Assembly: GCF_040496035.1 (NCBI RefSeq) | Contig: NZ_JBEPJZ010000001.1 | Coordinates: forward strand, 1,178,001 to 1,242,000 | Direction: 5' to 3' | DNA length: 64,000 nt | Source: Agromyces sp. SYSU T00194 | GTDB taxonomy: Bacteria; Actinomycetota; Actinomycetes; Actinomycetales; Microbacteriaceae | In this document: piece after piece, positions 8,150 to 16,488 of the stretch | Position numbering within the stretch: position 1 is the first letter of the stretch | How the letters are laid out: each line of letters opens with the position of its first letter | The notes under the pieces: model-generated | Told to the model about the DNA's origin: nothing | The model's input: the letters and a program-made list of their open reading frames with translations, nothing else | Databases searched by the model: none | Made by a program: the position numbers and the translations under genes

Positions 8150-9970
8150 CTAGTTCAAGTGCCGGAGCAGATTGGCAATCTCGTGGCGGCTGAACCCTGC
8201 GGCTGCTGGACCGATTTGGACCTTGGTCAGGCGTTCAAGGGTCGGGTCGTTGAGCACCTCGTCCATAGCCCGGAGCTTCCGGCGCAGCGCGGCGTCGATC
8301 CGCTCGTCGATGGTTTCGATCCCCTGCAAGACGATCGCCCTGGCTGTGGTTCCCTTCGGCATTCCGACGCGGTGTGTCCGGTCGAGTGCCTGGAGGAAGA
8401 GCCCGGCGTTGAAGGTGCGGTCGACGTGCAGCTGAGTCTGGCAGGCATGGTGCAGGCTGACCCCTTCACCGAGCGTCTGAGGGGTGGCTAGCAGCACTGT
8501 GCAGTCCGAGTCGTGACGGAATCGTCGCAGTTCCCGTTCGCGGTCGGTGGCTGCACCGGGGTCGTGACGCGGGGTCGCTCCGGTGATCACCGCAGGCGAG
8601 TAGGGTGCCAACAGCCGCTGAAGCTCGTCGATATTTCCGAGGAAGTTCGTCCATATCAGCAACTTCTCGCCGCGCGAGGCGTAGTCGGCTGCATATCGGG
8701 CTGCAGCCAGCAGCTTTCCTGGTCTCGCGACGGCTCGGATATCGGCGATCAGCTCGGAGAGGGGGCGCCCCGCGTCGATGTCACTCGGCCAGGCCAACTC
8801 CCCGTCCGCCACCGACTCCAGAAGGGCTGGGTTTGACGCGCACGCAATGAGGCGGGTTACCGCCTGCTGAACATAATCGGGGTGGTCTGCCTGCAACTCC
8901 GGATTGTTCTTGAGCCCGCTCGCCAGCGCGTTGTACACGCGCATGTGCGCATCGTCGAGCCGCACCGGCTCGATCTCAATGACAGCCTCTTCGAGCCCCA
9001 GGCCGTCCTTGGTGATGCGTACCCACGAGCGGTCGGCATGGGGAGTGTGCGGGCTCGCGAGACGAGCGCCCTGACCGGGCCATGCAAGGTCGAGGATCGC
9101 GACGAGGTCCTCGGGTCCGTTCGGCATGGGTGTCCCGGTAAGCACGAGTCGCGCGGCGGCGATCCCCGCCAGGTCCGCAGCGCCGAAACCGTGAAGGCCA
9201 TCCTTGCCGCGCTTGGCTCGGTGCGCTTCGTCGAAGACGATCATGAAGCGATGCCCGTGCGACCAGGCGTCGATCGCTGCGCGAATGCTGGGCTGCGCGG
9301 CTCGTTCGTAGTTGTAGACAAGGACCTCGCTTCGTCGCGAAGGCGAGGTGGGCGCGAGCTCCACAACGGGGATATCGCCGGTCGCGAAGCAGTCCTTCGC
9401 CTCGTCCTCCCACGCTTCGTAGGCACTCTGCGGAGCGATCACAAGCATGCGATCCACGAGACCGGCGGCGCGCATCAGCGCATAGACCGCGTAGGTCATG
9501 GTGGTCTTCCCGCTCCCGGGCACGGAGAAGTTTCCGCCACCGCCGCTCGAAACGAGCTGGACGACGGCGTCACGCTGGGCTGGAAGCAGTTGACGGGCGA
9601 ACCCGGCGTCAAGAAGCGCCTGTTCAAGGTCTGCGTCGGCCCGCGCCGCGGGTGCCGCGAGTACTCGATCGACGGCACTCTGCACCGCCGATGCCGATCC
9701 CGCGGCCGCGCGAGCATCCGGTGTCCAGCGCCACTCCCACCGTCCGGCGGGCCACGGACGGCCGAGGATGTCCGCCACATCACCGGCCTTGTCCACCGGT
9801 ACGACAAGACGCCGATCGCCATCGTCGTCTGCGCCGGTCTGGAGCAGGAACTCCTGGGCGAGGGAAAGCCAGGCCGATCGCGGCATCTCGCTCGGGGCGA
9901 CGACGACGAGATCGCCGCCCCGACGAGACACGTTGCCCGACGCTCCTTCTTCGTGTGCGTCGTTCTCCAT
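8150..9970 (-). CDS. SNF2-like superfamily 2 ATPase/helicase
   Basis: 606 residues. An N-terminal region of about 125 residues has no recognisable domain. It is followed by a Q-motif-like LLPAQRDAVVQL, Walker A SVPGSGKTT (149-157), DEAH (247-250), TGTPMPN (278-284) and the C-terminal lobe with ATPQTLGEGVSL and QALDRTHRVGM (527-537, arginine finger). The last motif is the SNF2-type form, pointing to DNA translocation rather than strand separation. No nuclease motif is visible. The ATG at 9970 is 5 nt after the stop of the 758-residue gene, so the two are one operon. Homologous ATPases accompany methylases in several defence systems such as DISARM, but the drmA/B/C partners are not here. Confidence 0.88.
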   Translation of the reverse strand: MENDAHEEGASGNVSRRGGDLVVVAPSEMPRSAWLSLAQEFLLQTGADDDGDRRLVVPVDKAGDVADILGRPWPAGRWEWRWTPDARAAAGSASAVQSAVDRVLAAPAARADADLEQALLDAGFARQLLPAQRDAVVQLVSSGGGGNFSVPGSGKTTMTYAVYALMRAAGLVDRMLVIAPQSAYEAWEDEAKDCFATGDIPVVELAPTSPSRRSEVLVYNYERAAQPSIRAAIDAWSHGHRFMIVFDEAHRAKRGKDGLHGFGAADLAGIAAARLVLTGTPMPNGPEDLVAILDLAWPGQGARLASPHTPHADRSWVRITKDGLGLEEAVIEIEPVRLDDAHMRVYNALASGLKNNPELQADHPDYVQQAVTRLIACASNPALLESVADGELAWPSDIDAGRPLSELIADIRAVARPGKLLAAARYAADYASRGEKLLIWTNFLGNIDELQRLLAPYSPAVITGATPRHDPGAATDRERELRRFRHDSDCTVLLATPQTLGEGVSLHHACQTQLHVDRTFNAGLFLQALDRTHRVGMPKGTTARAIVLQGIETIDERIDAALRRKLRAMDEVLNDPTLERLTKVQIGPAAAGFSRHEIANLLRHLN

Positions 9971-9975
9971 GGCGA

Positions 9976-12252
9976 TCAGCGGGACACGCGACTCGCGGCG
10001 CGGGCGTACGCCTTGCCTACCTGGAAGAAGTCGACCAGTGACTGCAGGACCGGGATGACCTCATCGACGAGGATCTCGTTGATGCCGATCTCCTCGTACA
10101 CCGGCTCACCCCAGAGGTCGGGAGCGTAGTCCGTGTCGAGCGGAAGCTCGTCATCGGGAGGGGTCTGGCCCAGCAGTTCCCCCGGGAGGATCTCCTTAAG
10201 ACGCTCCGATCCGAACTCCCCATCGCGAGCCCGCTTGAGCGAGTCGACCAGTTCCTGGACCAGTCGGGCGAACTCCGTCTGCGGGTTGTCCGACGTGGTG
10301 CGGGCACCCAGCCAACGCTGGCGGAGGTACACGTCCGTGAGTTCCTGATCGTCATCTCGATCAAGAGGGATGGTCGGCATTGCTGACGCCGTAAGCGCGG
10401 CGATGGCGTCGGACAGCTCCGTGATCCCGACCTCGTGCTGAGCCATCGTGCGCAGCAGAATGCTCGGGTCGCTCGCCGAGATGTCGTTCGACTTACCACC
10501 GGCACCGAGGCCCGTGCGTGACAGTGCTGTGCGCTGCGCGATGAGTCCCGGGTTGGCCATCAGGGCGAGGCCTCCGAGCGCCGCGATCGCTCGCTGGGCG
10601 GGCCCGGCATTGTCCGGGTCGTCGTCAGCGCTTCGGCTGCTTCGCTCCGCCTGGGCGCGCGCAGTGAGCTCGGCGAGCGACAGCGACAGAAGCGACGGCC
10701 AGATCACCTCGTTCTGGTGCTCACTCGTCTTCCAGAACCAGCCGTGTCGGAAGGTCCCGAAGATGGCAGCCTGGATTGTTCCCTCCCAGCCGGAGCCGTT
10801 GAGGCCGAGCGCCGCGATCGCCTGAGCGGCAGCCACCTTCGCCCGATCGTCCGAATGCACGCGTGTGCTGTTCAGGCGCAGGCGCTGGTTGACGATCTCG
10901 AGCGAGTCGACGGGCGAGCTCTCGTCAGCCGGAGACATTGCTGACTGCGCGGTGAGCGCCGCCAGGAGCTTCGTCGTAGAGACGAGCAGGTTGCCGGGAT
11001 CGCCGTCGTCGGTCTGCGGCGGACCACTCCATTCTGCGAGTGACTCGCCGAGCCACATCGAGCGTTCCGTCTGGCTGACGCGCGAGTCCGCCGCCAGGTC
11101 GTCCACGGCGCCGATCGCGATCAGGCCCAGGACGTCAGCGTCGTTCCATCGCTCCTTTGCCTTGCCAGGCATGTGGTAGCTCCGGATGAGCTCCTGCACC
11201 GTGTCCGACACCGGGTGCGCGAGTCCGCGACGTTCGGCGATGACCGGATCGGGGTTGACCGCGACGATCAGGTTGACCTCCATCGTCCGGATGAGCTGGA
11301 ACGCGACCGCGGCCGGCGTCACGGCAGCGACAGACTCCACCCATCCTTCGATATTGGTCGCGCTAGGGAAGTACCCCGCGGCGGCGGTTGAGGAGAACTT
11401 CAGGCTCTCTGAGAGGGTCGAGAGATCCTCGGCGGTGAGATCGCGCAGTCGCGGCTGGGCGCTGCGCAGCCAGCGCTCGGTCGCGACGCTGGCGACGTTC
11501 CGATTGGCGAGGACGTCCATCGCCGCGAGAGCGGAGAACAGACGCTGCGCACCCTCGGCTGCCTGAGCGACCCAGGCGCTTCCCGTCGCCGAGTTGAGCT
11601 GCGTCAGGACCACATCAGGCGGATCGAGCACACCGAACTGGATGATGCTGTCGATGCGCCCCTTCTTCGGGCCGTCGGCTGCGGTGTAGTTGGAGAGGCC
11701 GAGCAGTCGGCGCTGGGCTGAGACGATCTCGAGGACGCTCTGCGGCCCATCGACAGCCATCGTGGGGAGCGACAGCAGCGGGTGGTCCTCCGCGGTGGTA
11801 ACCAGATGAACCTCGCTGCCTCGCAGCTCGGACCCCATGCGACGGAGCGCGCGGCCATTCAGCATCCAGGGGAAGATCAGCGGAGTGTTCACGGTAAGGC
11901 GGACGAAGCGGAGAGTCCCGCTCTCGGTGCGCTTGGTCTGAATCTCACCGAGCGCCTTCATGTTCCGATCGGTGTCGGCGTTCAGCGCTTCGACCTGCCG
12001 CACGATGCCGAGGTCGACTTCTTCGACCGCGATGCGGTGCTCTTCGGCGAACACGTCGCGGAATCGTGCGCCCAGCCGGCTCAGCGGGGCGCCGTCGCGT
12101 TCGTCAGGGCGGCCTGCCTCCGGGCGGAACGGGATCGGGAGGAGCTTGCGGTCCTCGATGCGCGAGACGGGCGGCGCGGTCTCGGGATCTGCGAGCGGGC
12201 GCAGGACCCCCGCGCCGGTCTTGGCATTCTTGTTGGTTGTGGTGCGTGCCAC
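9976..12252 (-). CDS. Protein of unknown function, 758 residues, in methylase/ATPase operon
   Basis: I recognise no family. The start is GTG 12252, set by a perfect AGGAGG 7 nt upstream; an ATG at 12306 lacks this. The first 25 residues are Lys/Thr-rich. The remainder is largely alpha-helical in character, without membrane spans, Cys clusters, a Walker motif or an obvious PD-(D/E)xK or HNH nuclease signature. Conserved-looking stretches include LIFPWMLNGRALRRMG and FGTFRHGWFWKTSEHQNEV. The C-terminus is acidic, with PDLWGEPVYEEIGINEILVD. It lies first in the operon, 5 nt before the SNF2-like ATPase, so it is probably its direct partner (target recognition or effector). That role is inference from position only. 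Confidence 0.85.
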   Translation of the reverse strand: MARTTTNKNAKTGAGVLRPLADPETAPPVSRIEDRKLLPIPFRPEAGRPDERDGAPLSRLGARFRDVFAEEHRIAVEEVDLGIVRQVEALNADTDRNMKALGEIQTKRTESGTLRFVRLTVNTPLIFPWMLNGRALRRMGSELRGSEVHLVTTAEDHPLLSLPTMAVDGPQSVLEIVSAQRRLLGLSNYTAADGPKKGRIDSIIQFGVLDPPDVVLTQLNSATGSAWVAQAAEGAQRLFSALAAMDVLANRNVASVATERWLRSAQPRLRDLTAEDLSTLSESLKFSSTAAAGYFPSATNIEGWVESVAAVTPAAVAFQLIRTMEVNLIVAVNPDPVIAERRGLAHPVSDTVQELIRSYHMPGKAKERWNDADVLGLIAIGAVDDLAADSRVSQTERSMWLGESLAEWSGPPQTDDGDPGNLLVSTTKLLAALTAQSAMSPADESSPVDSLEIVNQRLRLNSTRVHSDDRAKVAAAQAIAALGLNGSGWEGTIQAAIFGTFRHGWFWKTSEHQNEVIWPSLLSLSLAELTARAQAERSSRSADDDPDNAGPAQRAIAALGGLALMANPGLIAQRTALSRTGLGAGGKSNDISASDPSILLRTMAQHEVGITELSDAIAALTASAMPTIPLDRDDDQELTDVYLRQRWLGARTTSDNPQTEFARLVQELVDSLKRARDGEFGSERLKEILPGELLGQTPPDDELPLDTDYAPDLWGEPVYEEIGINEILVDEVIPVLQSLVDFFQVGKAYARAASRVSR

Positions 12253-12515
12253 GATCTGACCTCCTCGGGTCATTCGGGCCCGTGCTGGTCGATCGTCAGA
12301 AGACACGCATCCAACGTCGGCGTGAAGTGACCACGCCTGTTAAACACGAAACTTCCTCCATTCGAACCGGAACTTCGATCTCGGGCACCGCAACAGCTTC
12401 AGTCGCTGCATTGGAACCCGCTCTGACCTCGGTACGGCACGAGCAGGGTTATCTGTTCGCGGTCATAGTAGCAGACGCCATCGCCGAGCCCGTCCGAGAC
12501 GCATAGGTTGGTTTC
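12253..12515. promoter_or_regulatory. Divergent promoter region between the 758-residue gene and vsr
   Basis: These 263 bp separate the leftward operon from rightward vsr and must hold both promoters. The segment is visibly less GC-rich than the flanking chromosome (for example TGTTAAACACGAAACTTCC at 12338-12356). TTATCTGTTCGCGGTCATAG near 12449 may include a -10 for vsr. No clear palindromic operator was found. Confidence 0.4.
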
Positions 12516-12995
12516 ATGAGCGGGTCGGAGTCGTGGGCGTCGAGTCCTGGCACCGCGAAGTCCATGCGCGGGAACAAGCGTCGCGACACCTCACTCGAAG
12601 TGGCTGTTCGGCGAGAGCTTCATCGCCGCGGATTTCGATACAGAGTCGACGTTGCTCCCCTCGCGACAGTGCGTTCTCGCGCCGACATCGTCTTTCGGGG
12701 CGCGCGAGTTGCCGTTTACCTCGACGGCTGCTTCTGGCACGGATGCCCAGTCCACGCCACGTCGCCCAAGAGAAACGCCAGCTACTGGGTTCCGAAGCTC
12801 CAGCGCAATCGAGAACGTGACAGCCAGGTCAACGGTGCGCTGCGTGCGGCGGGATGGACGGTTCTGCGCTTCTGGGAGCACGAACCGCCTGGCGACATCG
12901 CACAGAGGATCGCGACCGTGGTCAGCGCGCACAGGACCGAAGGCCATGCGAACCCAACCGATCCGAGTGCTCCCTGCTCGACGCATCACCAATAG
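12516..12995 (+). CDS. vsr: Very short patch repair (Vsr) endonuclease
   Basis: 159 residues. The Vsr fold is shown by MRGNKRRDTSLEVAVRREL, where the N-terminal helix begins, then RADIVFRGARVAVYLDG with the catalytic Asp (about residue 57), the FWHGCP zinc/active-site motif (about 73-78), and WTVLRFWEHE at the C-terminal strand. Vsr nicks 5' of the T in T:G mismatches produced by deamination of 5-methylcytosine, and it is normally found beside its Dcm partner. Here it is divergent from the operon ending in the methyltransferase. Its tail after about residue 140 is disordered-looking. A role as a system nuclease, beyond repair, is possible but unproven. Confidence 0.92.
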   Translation: MSGSESWASSPGTAKSMRGNKRRDTSLEVAVRRELHRRGFRYRVDVAPLATVRSRADIVFRGARVAVYLDGCFWHGCPVHATSPKRNASYWVPKLQRNRERDSQVNGALRAAGWTVLRFWEHEPPGDIAQRIATVVSAHRTEGHANPTDPSAPCSTHHQ

Positions 12996-13097
12996 TTTGA
13001 AGAGACCCAGGTCAGAATGCATATTCAAGCTCAATGATTAGATGGCGCTACCATTGGGGTGTCGGCGCCACCGTTCGCCGCGCGATTGGGGGATGTC

Positions 13098-13214
13098 ATG
13101 CCTAAGGGTCACAAGTGTCCGGTGTGCGGCAAATTCACGCTGCAGCCGTTTACGACGAACCAGCTCAAGTGCTCAAACTGCTACGCGGTACTCAAGAAAG
13201 ATCAGATCCTCTAG
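13098..13214 (+). CDS. Small zinc-ribbon protein, 38 residues
   Basis: ATG at 13098 with GGGGGA 4 nt upstream. The protein begins MPKGHKCPVCGKFTLQPF and has CPVC (7-10) and CSNC (25-28), a rubredoxin-like zinc knuckle pair, with a basic C-terminus. The two CxxC pairs and the good ribosome site make it credible despite its size. I do not know its function. It lies between vsr and the recombinase-like fragment, inside the island by composition. Confidence 0.65.
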   Translation: MPKGHKCPVCGKFTLQPFTTNQLKCSNCYAVLKKDQIL

Positions 13215-13238
13215 TCCCGTCGATGCGCCTGAGCGGAA

Positions 13239-13541
13239 CTACGGCTTGAGGCGTTTCAGAACGTTTCGAACTGTGCACTCGGAGAACCCGACTCGCTCCG
13301 CGATCCGTGCATACGACAGCCCGTCTGTCCGCAGCCGACGTGTGAGTTCGACCTGCTCCTCGTTCATTGAGTTTGACCGCAACGGAACTCCAGCGCGGTG
13401 AAGGCGGTGTCGGACCGTCCATTCGTTGATGCCGTACTTCGTGGCGATCTTGCTCGACTTCATCCCTCCCTGGTAGTCCGCGACGATTCCGGCGTTTGTA
13501 GCCTCGCTGAGCCCTGGGTACGGGGGCGGCCTGTTGCGGCC
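13239..13541 (-). pseudogene. C-terminal helix-turn-helix fragment, probably of a serine recombinase
   Basis: The frame ends with two HTH units: MKSSKIATKYGINEWTVRHR and LSYARIAERVGFSECTVRNV. They are joined by a short basic linker (RAGVPLRSNSMNEEQ). This tandem pattern is characteristic of the C-terminal tails of actinobacterial serine recombinases. The reading frame upstream of about 13541 does not look like a recombinase, and a neighbouring frame (ERATAHLKKLRAQ) may continue it, suggesting frameshift decay. The internal ATG at 13463 has a Shine-Dalgarno sequence placed too close to it. A small resident HTH regulator is the alternative. Confidence 0.5.
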
Positions 13542-13640
13542 GTAGAACGCCCCCAGCGGCCGCCTGAGCCCGCAACTTCTTGAGGTGGGCCGTCGCCCTC
13601 TCTCGATTGCAGTGGGATTGCAGGAGGCGCACCAGAAGAG

Positions 13641-13670
13641 AACGGCTCGGGGCGGATGCTCCGGGCCGTT
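13641..13670 (-). terminator. Stem-loop terminator downstream of the 13711-15102 gene
   Basis: AACGGCTCGG pairs with CCGGGCCGTT (one G-T) around the loop GGCGGATGCT. It lies 41 nt beyond the stop of the leftward membrane-protein gene and marks the chromosomal side of the island junction. Confidence 0.6.
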
Positions 13671-13710
13671 CGTCGTTCCCGGTGGCGCGCCGTCGCCTCG
13701 CGGCATCCGC

Positions 13711-15102
13711 TCACCACTGGAAGAAGTAGAGGTGCTGCAGCGCGATCGCGAGGGCGAGCTGCAGGAACAGCACCGGTCGCACGGCGCCACGCGGGAGCAG
13801 CGCGGTGCCGACGAGGAGCCACGGCACGAACGGCAGCCAGATGCGCTCCACCTCGGCCTTGCTCATCTGCGACAGGTCGGCGAGGAGCACGGTGGCGGCC
13901 GCGGCCAGCGTCAGCACGACGACGACCTCGACCGGGCGCGACCAGCGCCGCCACTCGCGCAGGCGCACGAGGGCGAGGGCGACGGATGCCCCTGCGGCGA
14001 GGCCCGCGCTGCAGACCAGCGCGGCGAGGTCGCCCCAGATCCAGTACGCGGCCGGGCGCCTGCTCGCGATGCCGTCCCAGTACCGGTCGACGAGCACCGG
14101 GTACGCCTCCCACCAGGCGAACCCGAACGCGGCGAAGACGAGCACGGGCACGAGGGCCGCGCCGGCGGCCCAGGGGAGCGGCCGCCAGTTCCGGCCGATC
14201 ACGAGCACCGCGACCGCGAGCAGGCCCATGAGGACCAGGCCGTAGGAGAGGAGCACGCCGGAGCCCAGCAGCAGGCCCGCGCCGATCGCCCAGGCGGCCG
14301 TGGCGGTGCGCGACGCGGCGCGGGTCGCGAATGCGAGCAGGCACAGCCCCCAGGTCGTGAAGACCGCGAAGAGCGCGTCGCCGGAGACCGCCATCCAGAT
14401 CGCCGACGGGCCGAGCACGAGGAACGGTGCGGCTCGGCGCGCGGCGTCCTCGGCGCCGAAGCGCCGCATGGCGAGCAGCACGGCGACCGGGATCGTGGCG
14501 GCCAGCAGCAGCACGAGCCATCCGGCGGCTGCGCCCGAGCCGAGCCCGATGCGGGTGAGCCCGACGAAGAACGCGAGCGCGCCGGCGGGGTGCCCCGCGA
14601 CGTGGATCGGCCAGTTGTCGGGGTGATCGCGCGGGATCCGCTCGATGAACTCCTCCAGCGTCGCCGGCAGGTCGGTCACCTCGCGGGCGGTCGGCAGGTA
14701 CTCGATGTCGGCGTCGAGCACCGCGGCGATGCCGTCGAACCCGTCGACCAGTGCGAGGCTCGCGAGCCAGGCGGCGCCGGTCGCCCAGGCAGCGAGGAGC
14801 AGCCATCCCCAGCGGAGTCGCGCGGCGACCGGCGCGGCGAACACCAGCGCGAGCACGGCGATCGCGATCGCCGGCGCGGTGCCGGCGCCGAACCTCGGGT
14901 CCCAGAAGCCGTGCAGCGGCGGGCCGCCCTTGACGTGCACGTTCCAGTCGACGGCGAGGGGCACGAGCACGGATGCCGCGACGAGCGCCGCGGCGATCGC
15001 GATGCCGATCCGGGTGGCGCGGTGCGCGCGCCGCTCCGGTCCGACGAGCGGGTCGGCGGGAGCATCCGCTCGGCCGCCGGCCCCGGGGCCCGGTGACGTC
15101 AT
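13711..15102 (-). CDS. Polytopic membrane protein, GT-C glycosyltransferase-like
   Basis: 463 residues with about ten hydrophobic spans, the first being IGIAIAAALVAASVLVPLAV. After the second or third span a long extracytoplasmic loop carries EFIERIPRDHPDNWPIHVAGHPAG; acidic and His-rich loops at this place are typical of GT-C enzymes that use polyprenyl-phosphate sugars. The C-terminal AEVERIWLPFVPWLL also fits mannosyltransferase-like proteins, some of which are annotated as methylthioxylose transferases. The exact sugar and acceptor cannot be read from the sequence. It starts with ATG at 15102 and has its own hairpin terminator. Confidence 0.75.
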   Translation of the reverse strand: MTSPGPGAGGRADAPADPLVGPERRAHRATRIGIAIAAALVAASVLVPLAVDWNVHVKGGPPLHGFWDPRFGAGTAPAIAIAVLALVFAAPVAARLRWGWLLLAAWATGAAWLASLALVDGFDGIAAVLDADIEYLPTAREVTDLPATLEEFIERIPRDHPDNWPIHVAGHPAGALAFFVGLTRIGLGSGAAAGWLVLLLAATIPVAVLLAMRRFGAEDAARRAAPFLVLGPSAIWMAVSGDALFAVFTTWGLCLLAFATRAASRTATAAWAIGAGLLLGSGVLLSYGLVLMGLLAVAVLVIGRNWRPLPWAAGAALVPVLVFAAFGFAWWEAYPVLVDRYWDGIASRRPAAYWIWGDLAALVCSAGLAAGASVALALVRLREWRRWSRPVEVVVVLTLAAAATVLLADLSQMSKAEVERIWLPFVPWLLVGTALLPRGAVRPVLFLQLALAIALQHLYFFQW

Positions 15103-15283
15103 GGCTCGACCCTACGGCGGGGTGCGCAGGGCGCGGGAGCACCGTTCGGGTTTCGTCACATCTGCGCCGGTTCCGATGTTCGCGAATGCGGATGCCGCGG
15201 ACGACACGCCCCGCTGCGCGGGCGACGCGCCGGTGGGCACGGCGGAGCTCCGCATCGTGCATCGGGCTCGGCCGGGCCGAACG

Positions 15284-15484
15284 TCAGGCGCCGCGACCGA
15301 GGCCCGCCTCGCGGGCGGCGACGATCGCCTGCGCGCGGTCGGAGACCCGCAGCTTGGCGAAGATGTTCGAGATGTGGTTGCTGACCGTCTTGGTCGAGAC
15401 CTGCAGGCGGTGCGCGATGCCGGCGTTGTCGCGGCCCTCGGCGATGAGGGCGAGCACCTCGCGCTCCCGGTCGGTCAGGTCGGG
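15284..15484 (-). pseudogene. LuxR-type HTH remnant (C-terminus of a response regulator)
   Basis: The last 66 residues form a full GerE/LuxR DNA-binding domain: LTDREREVLALIAEGRDNAG, then VSTKTVSNHISNIFAKL. No start codon with a ribosome site precedes it, and the frame upstream encodes only Arg/Pro-rich sequence typical of non-coding high-GC DNA. The receiver domain that should come first (about 120 residues) is gone. I read it as the remains of a NarL-type regulator, deleted at its 5' side next to the DUF1992 gene. Confidence 0.6.
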
Positions 15485-15693
15485 GCGGCGGGGGTGTTCC
15501 CGGGCGCATGGGTGCGCGACCCCATCAGACCGGGAGATCGGCGCACGTGGCGTGCCCGGGCGCGGAGATCGTGGGCGACGCGCCGCGCGCAGGGAGCGGC
15601 GCGCCGGGTGCGCGCGGACATCTCCGCATCCGCGCGCACAGCGGGGTTCGGTATCGTCGCGGGCACGGCCGAGGCAGCGGATCGGGGGTCGAC

Positions 15694-16371
15694 ATGGTCG
15701 GGGACGCACGGCGTGACGCGTGGCGCTATCGGGTCGATCGGGCCGCCGAGGAGTTCGTCCGGGAGCGTGACGGCGACCGGGTCGAGGAGCAGGGCGGGCC
15801 GGACGCCTCGGGGCCGACCGCCGACTCGGGCGCCCAGGGTGCATCCGACGAGTCCCCACGCGTGCCGACGGCGACCGAGCGCGCGGCCTACGTCGAGACC
15901 GCGATCCAGCAGGCGATGCGGCGCGGCGAGTTCGACGACCTGCCCGGCGCCGGCAAGCCGCTCGAGGGGCTCGAGGGGCGGCACGACCCCGACTGGTGGA
16001 TCCGGCGGAAGATCGAGCGGGAGCAACTCGGCGGCCTCGGCCCGCCCGCGCTCACCCTGCGCGTCGAGCACGCGCAGCTCGAGGATCGCCTCGACGGCAT
16101 GCAGCGCGAGCAGGCCGTGCGCGAGGCGCTCGAGGACTTCAACCGACGCGTGATCGAGGCGCGGCGGCAGCTGCTCGGGGGCCCGCCGGTCGTGACACCG
16201 ACCCGCGACGTCGAGGCGGAGGTGCGGGCGTGGCATGCGCGGCGCGACGAGCGTCGCCGGCGGGCGGCGGATGCCGAGGCCGCCGAGGCTGCCCGCGCCG
16301 AGCGCGTGCGCCGGGAGCGACGTCCGTCGTGGTGGGGCGCTGTTCTCAGGAGGCCGCGGGGCGGCTCCTGA
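15694..16371 (+). CDS. DUF1992 (DnaJ-homologue subfamily C28 type) protein
   Basis: 225 residues from ATG 15694 (MVGDARRDAWRYRVDRAAEE). The conserved DUF1992 core is around 65-130: YVETAIQQAMRRGEFDDL, then PGAGKPLEGLEGRHDPDWWI, followed by a helix with EREQLGG. The C-terminal 60 residues are a highly charged Arg/Glu/Ala helix ending WWGAVLRRPRG. Family members are small, cytoplasmic and of unknown biochemical role. The last codons overlap the left arm of an intergenic inverted-repeat element, which supplies the stop. Confidence 0.85.
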   Translation: MVGDARRDAWRYRVDRAAEEFVRERDGDRVEEQGGPDASGPTADSGAQGASDESPRVPTATERAAYVETAIQQAMRRGEFDDLPGAGKPLEGLEGRHDPDWWIRRKIEREQLGGLGPPALTLRVEHAQLEDRLDGMQREQAVREALEDFNRRVIEARRQLLGGPPVVTPTRDVEAEVRAWHARRDERRRRAADAEAAEAARAERVRRERRPSWWGAVLRRPRGGS

Positions 16372-16472
16372 GTACGGCGCCCGGATCCGGGCACATCGGT
16401 GCGTGCGCGGGGCATCCGCGCAACGGATCGCCGACCTCCTCCTGAACACCGCCTCCGGCTCCTGAGAACGGG
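16338..16472. repeat. Intergenic inverted-repeat element, copy A
   Basis: Outer arms TTCTCAGGAG (16343-16352) and CTCCTGAGAA (16458-16467) are perfect inverted repeats 115 bp apart. Internal sequences include CTCCTGAG at 16365-16372 and GGGGCATCCGCGC. The left arm lies inside the 3' end of the DUF1992 gene; the element separates it from a convergent HAD gene. Confidence 0.65.
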
Positions 16473-16488
16473 CAGCCCACGGACGGGG

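Noticed and set aside
12995..13700. Direct repeat of the tRNA-Leu 3' end (attR)
   Set aside because: Searched on both strands by eye; only a 10-mer in inverse orientation near the recombinase edge was found.
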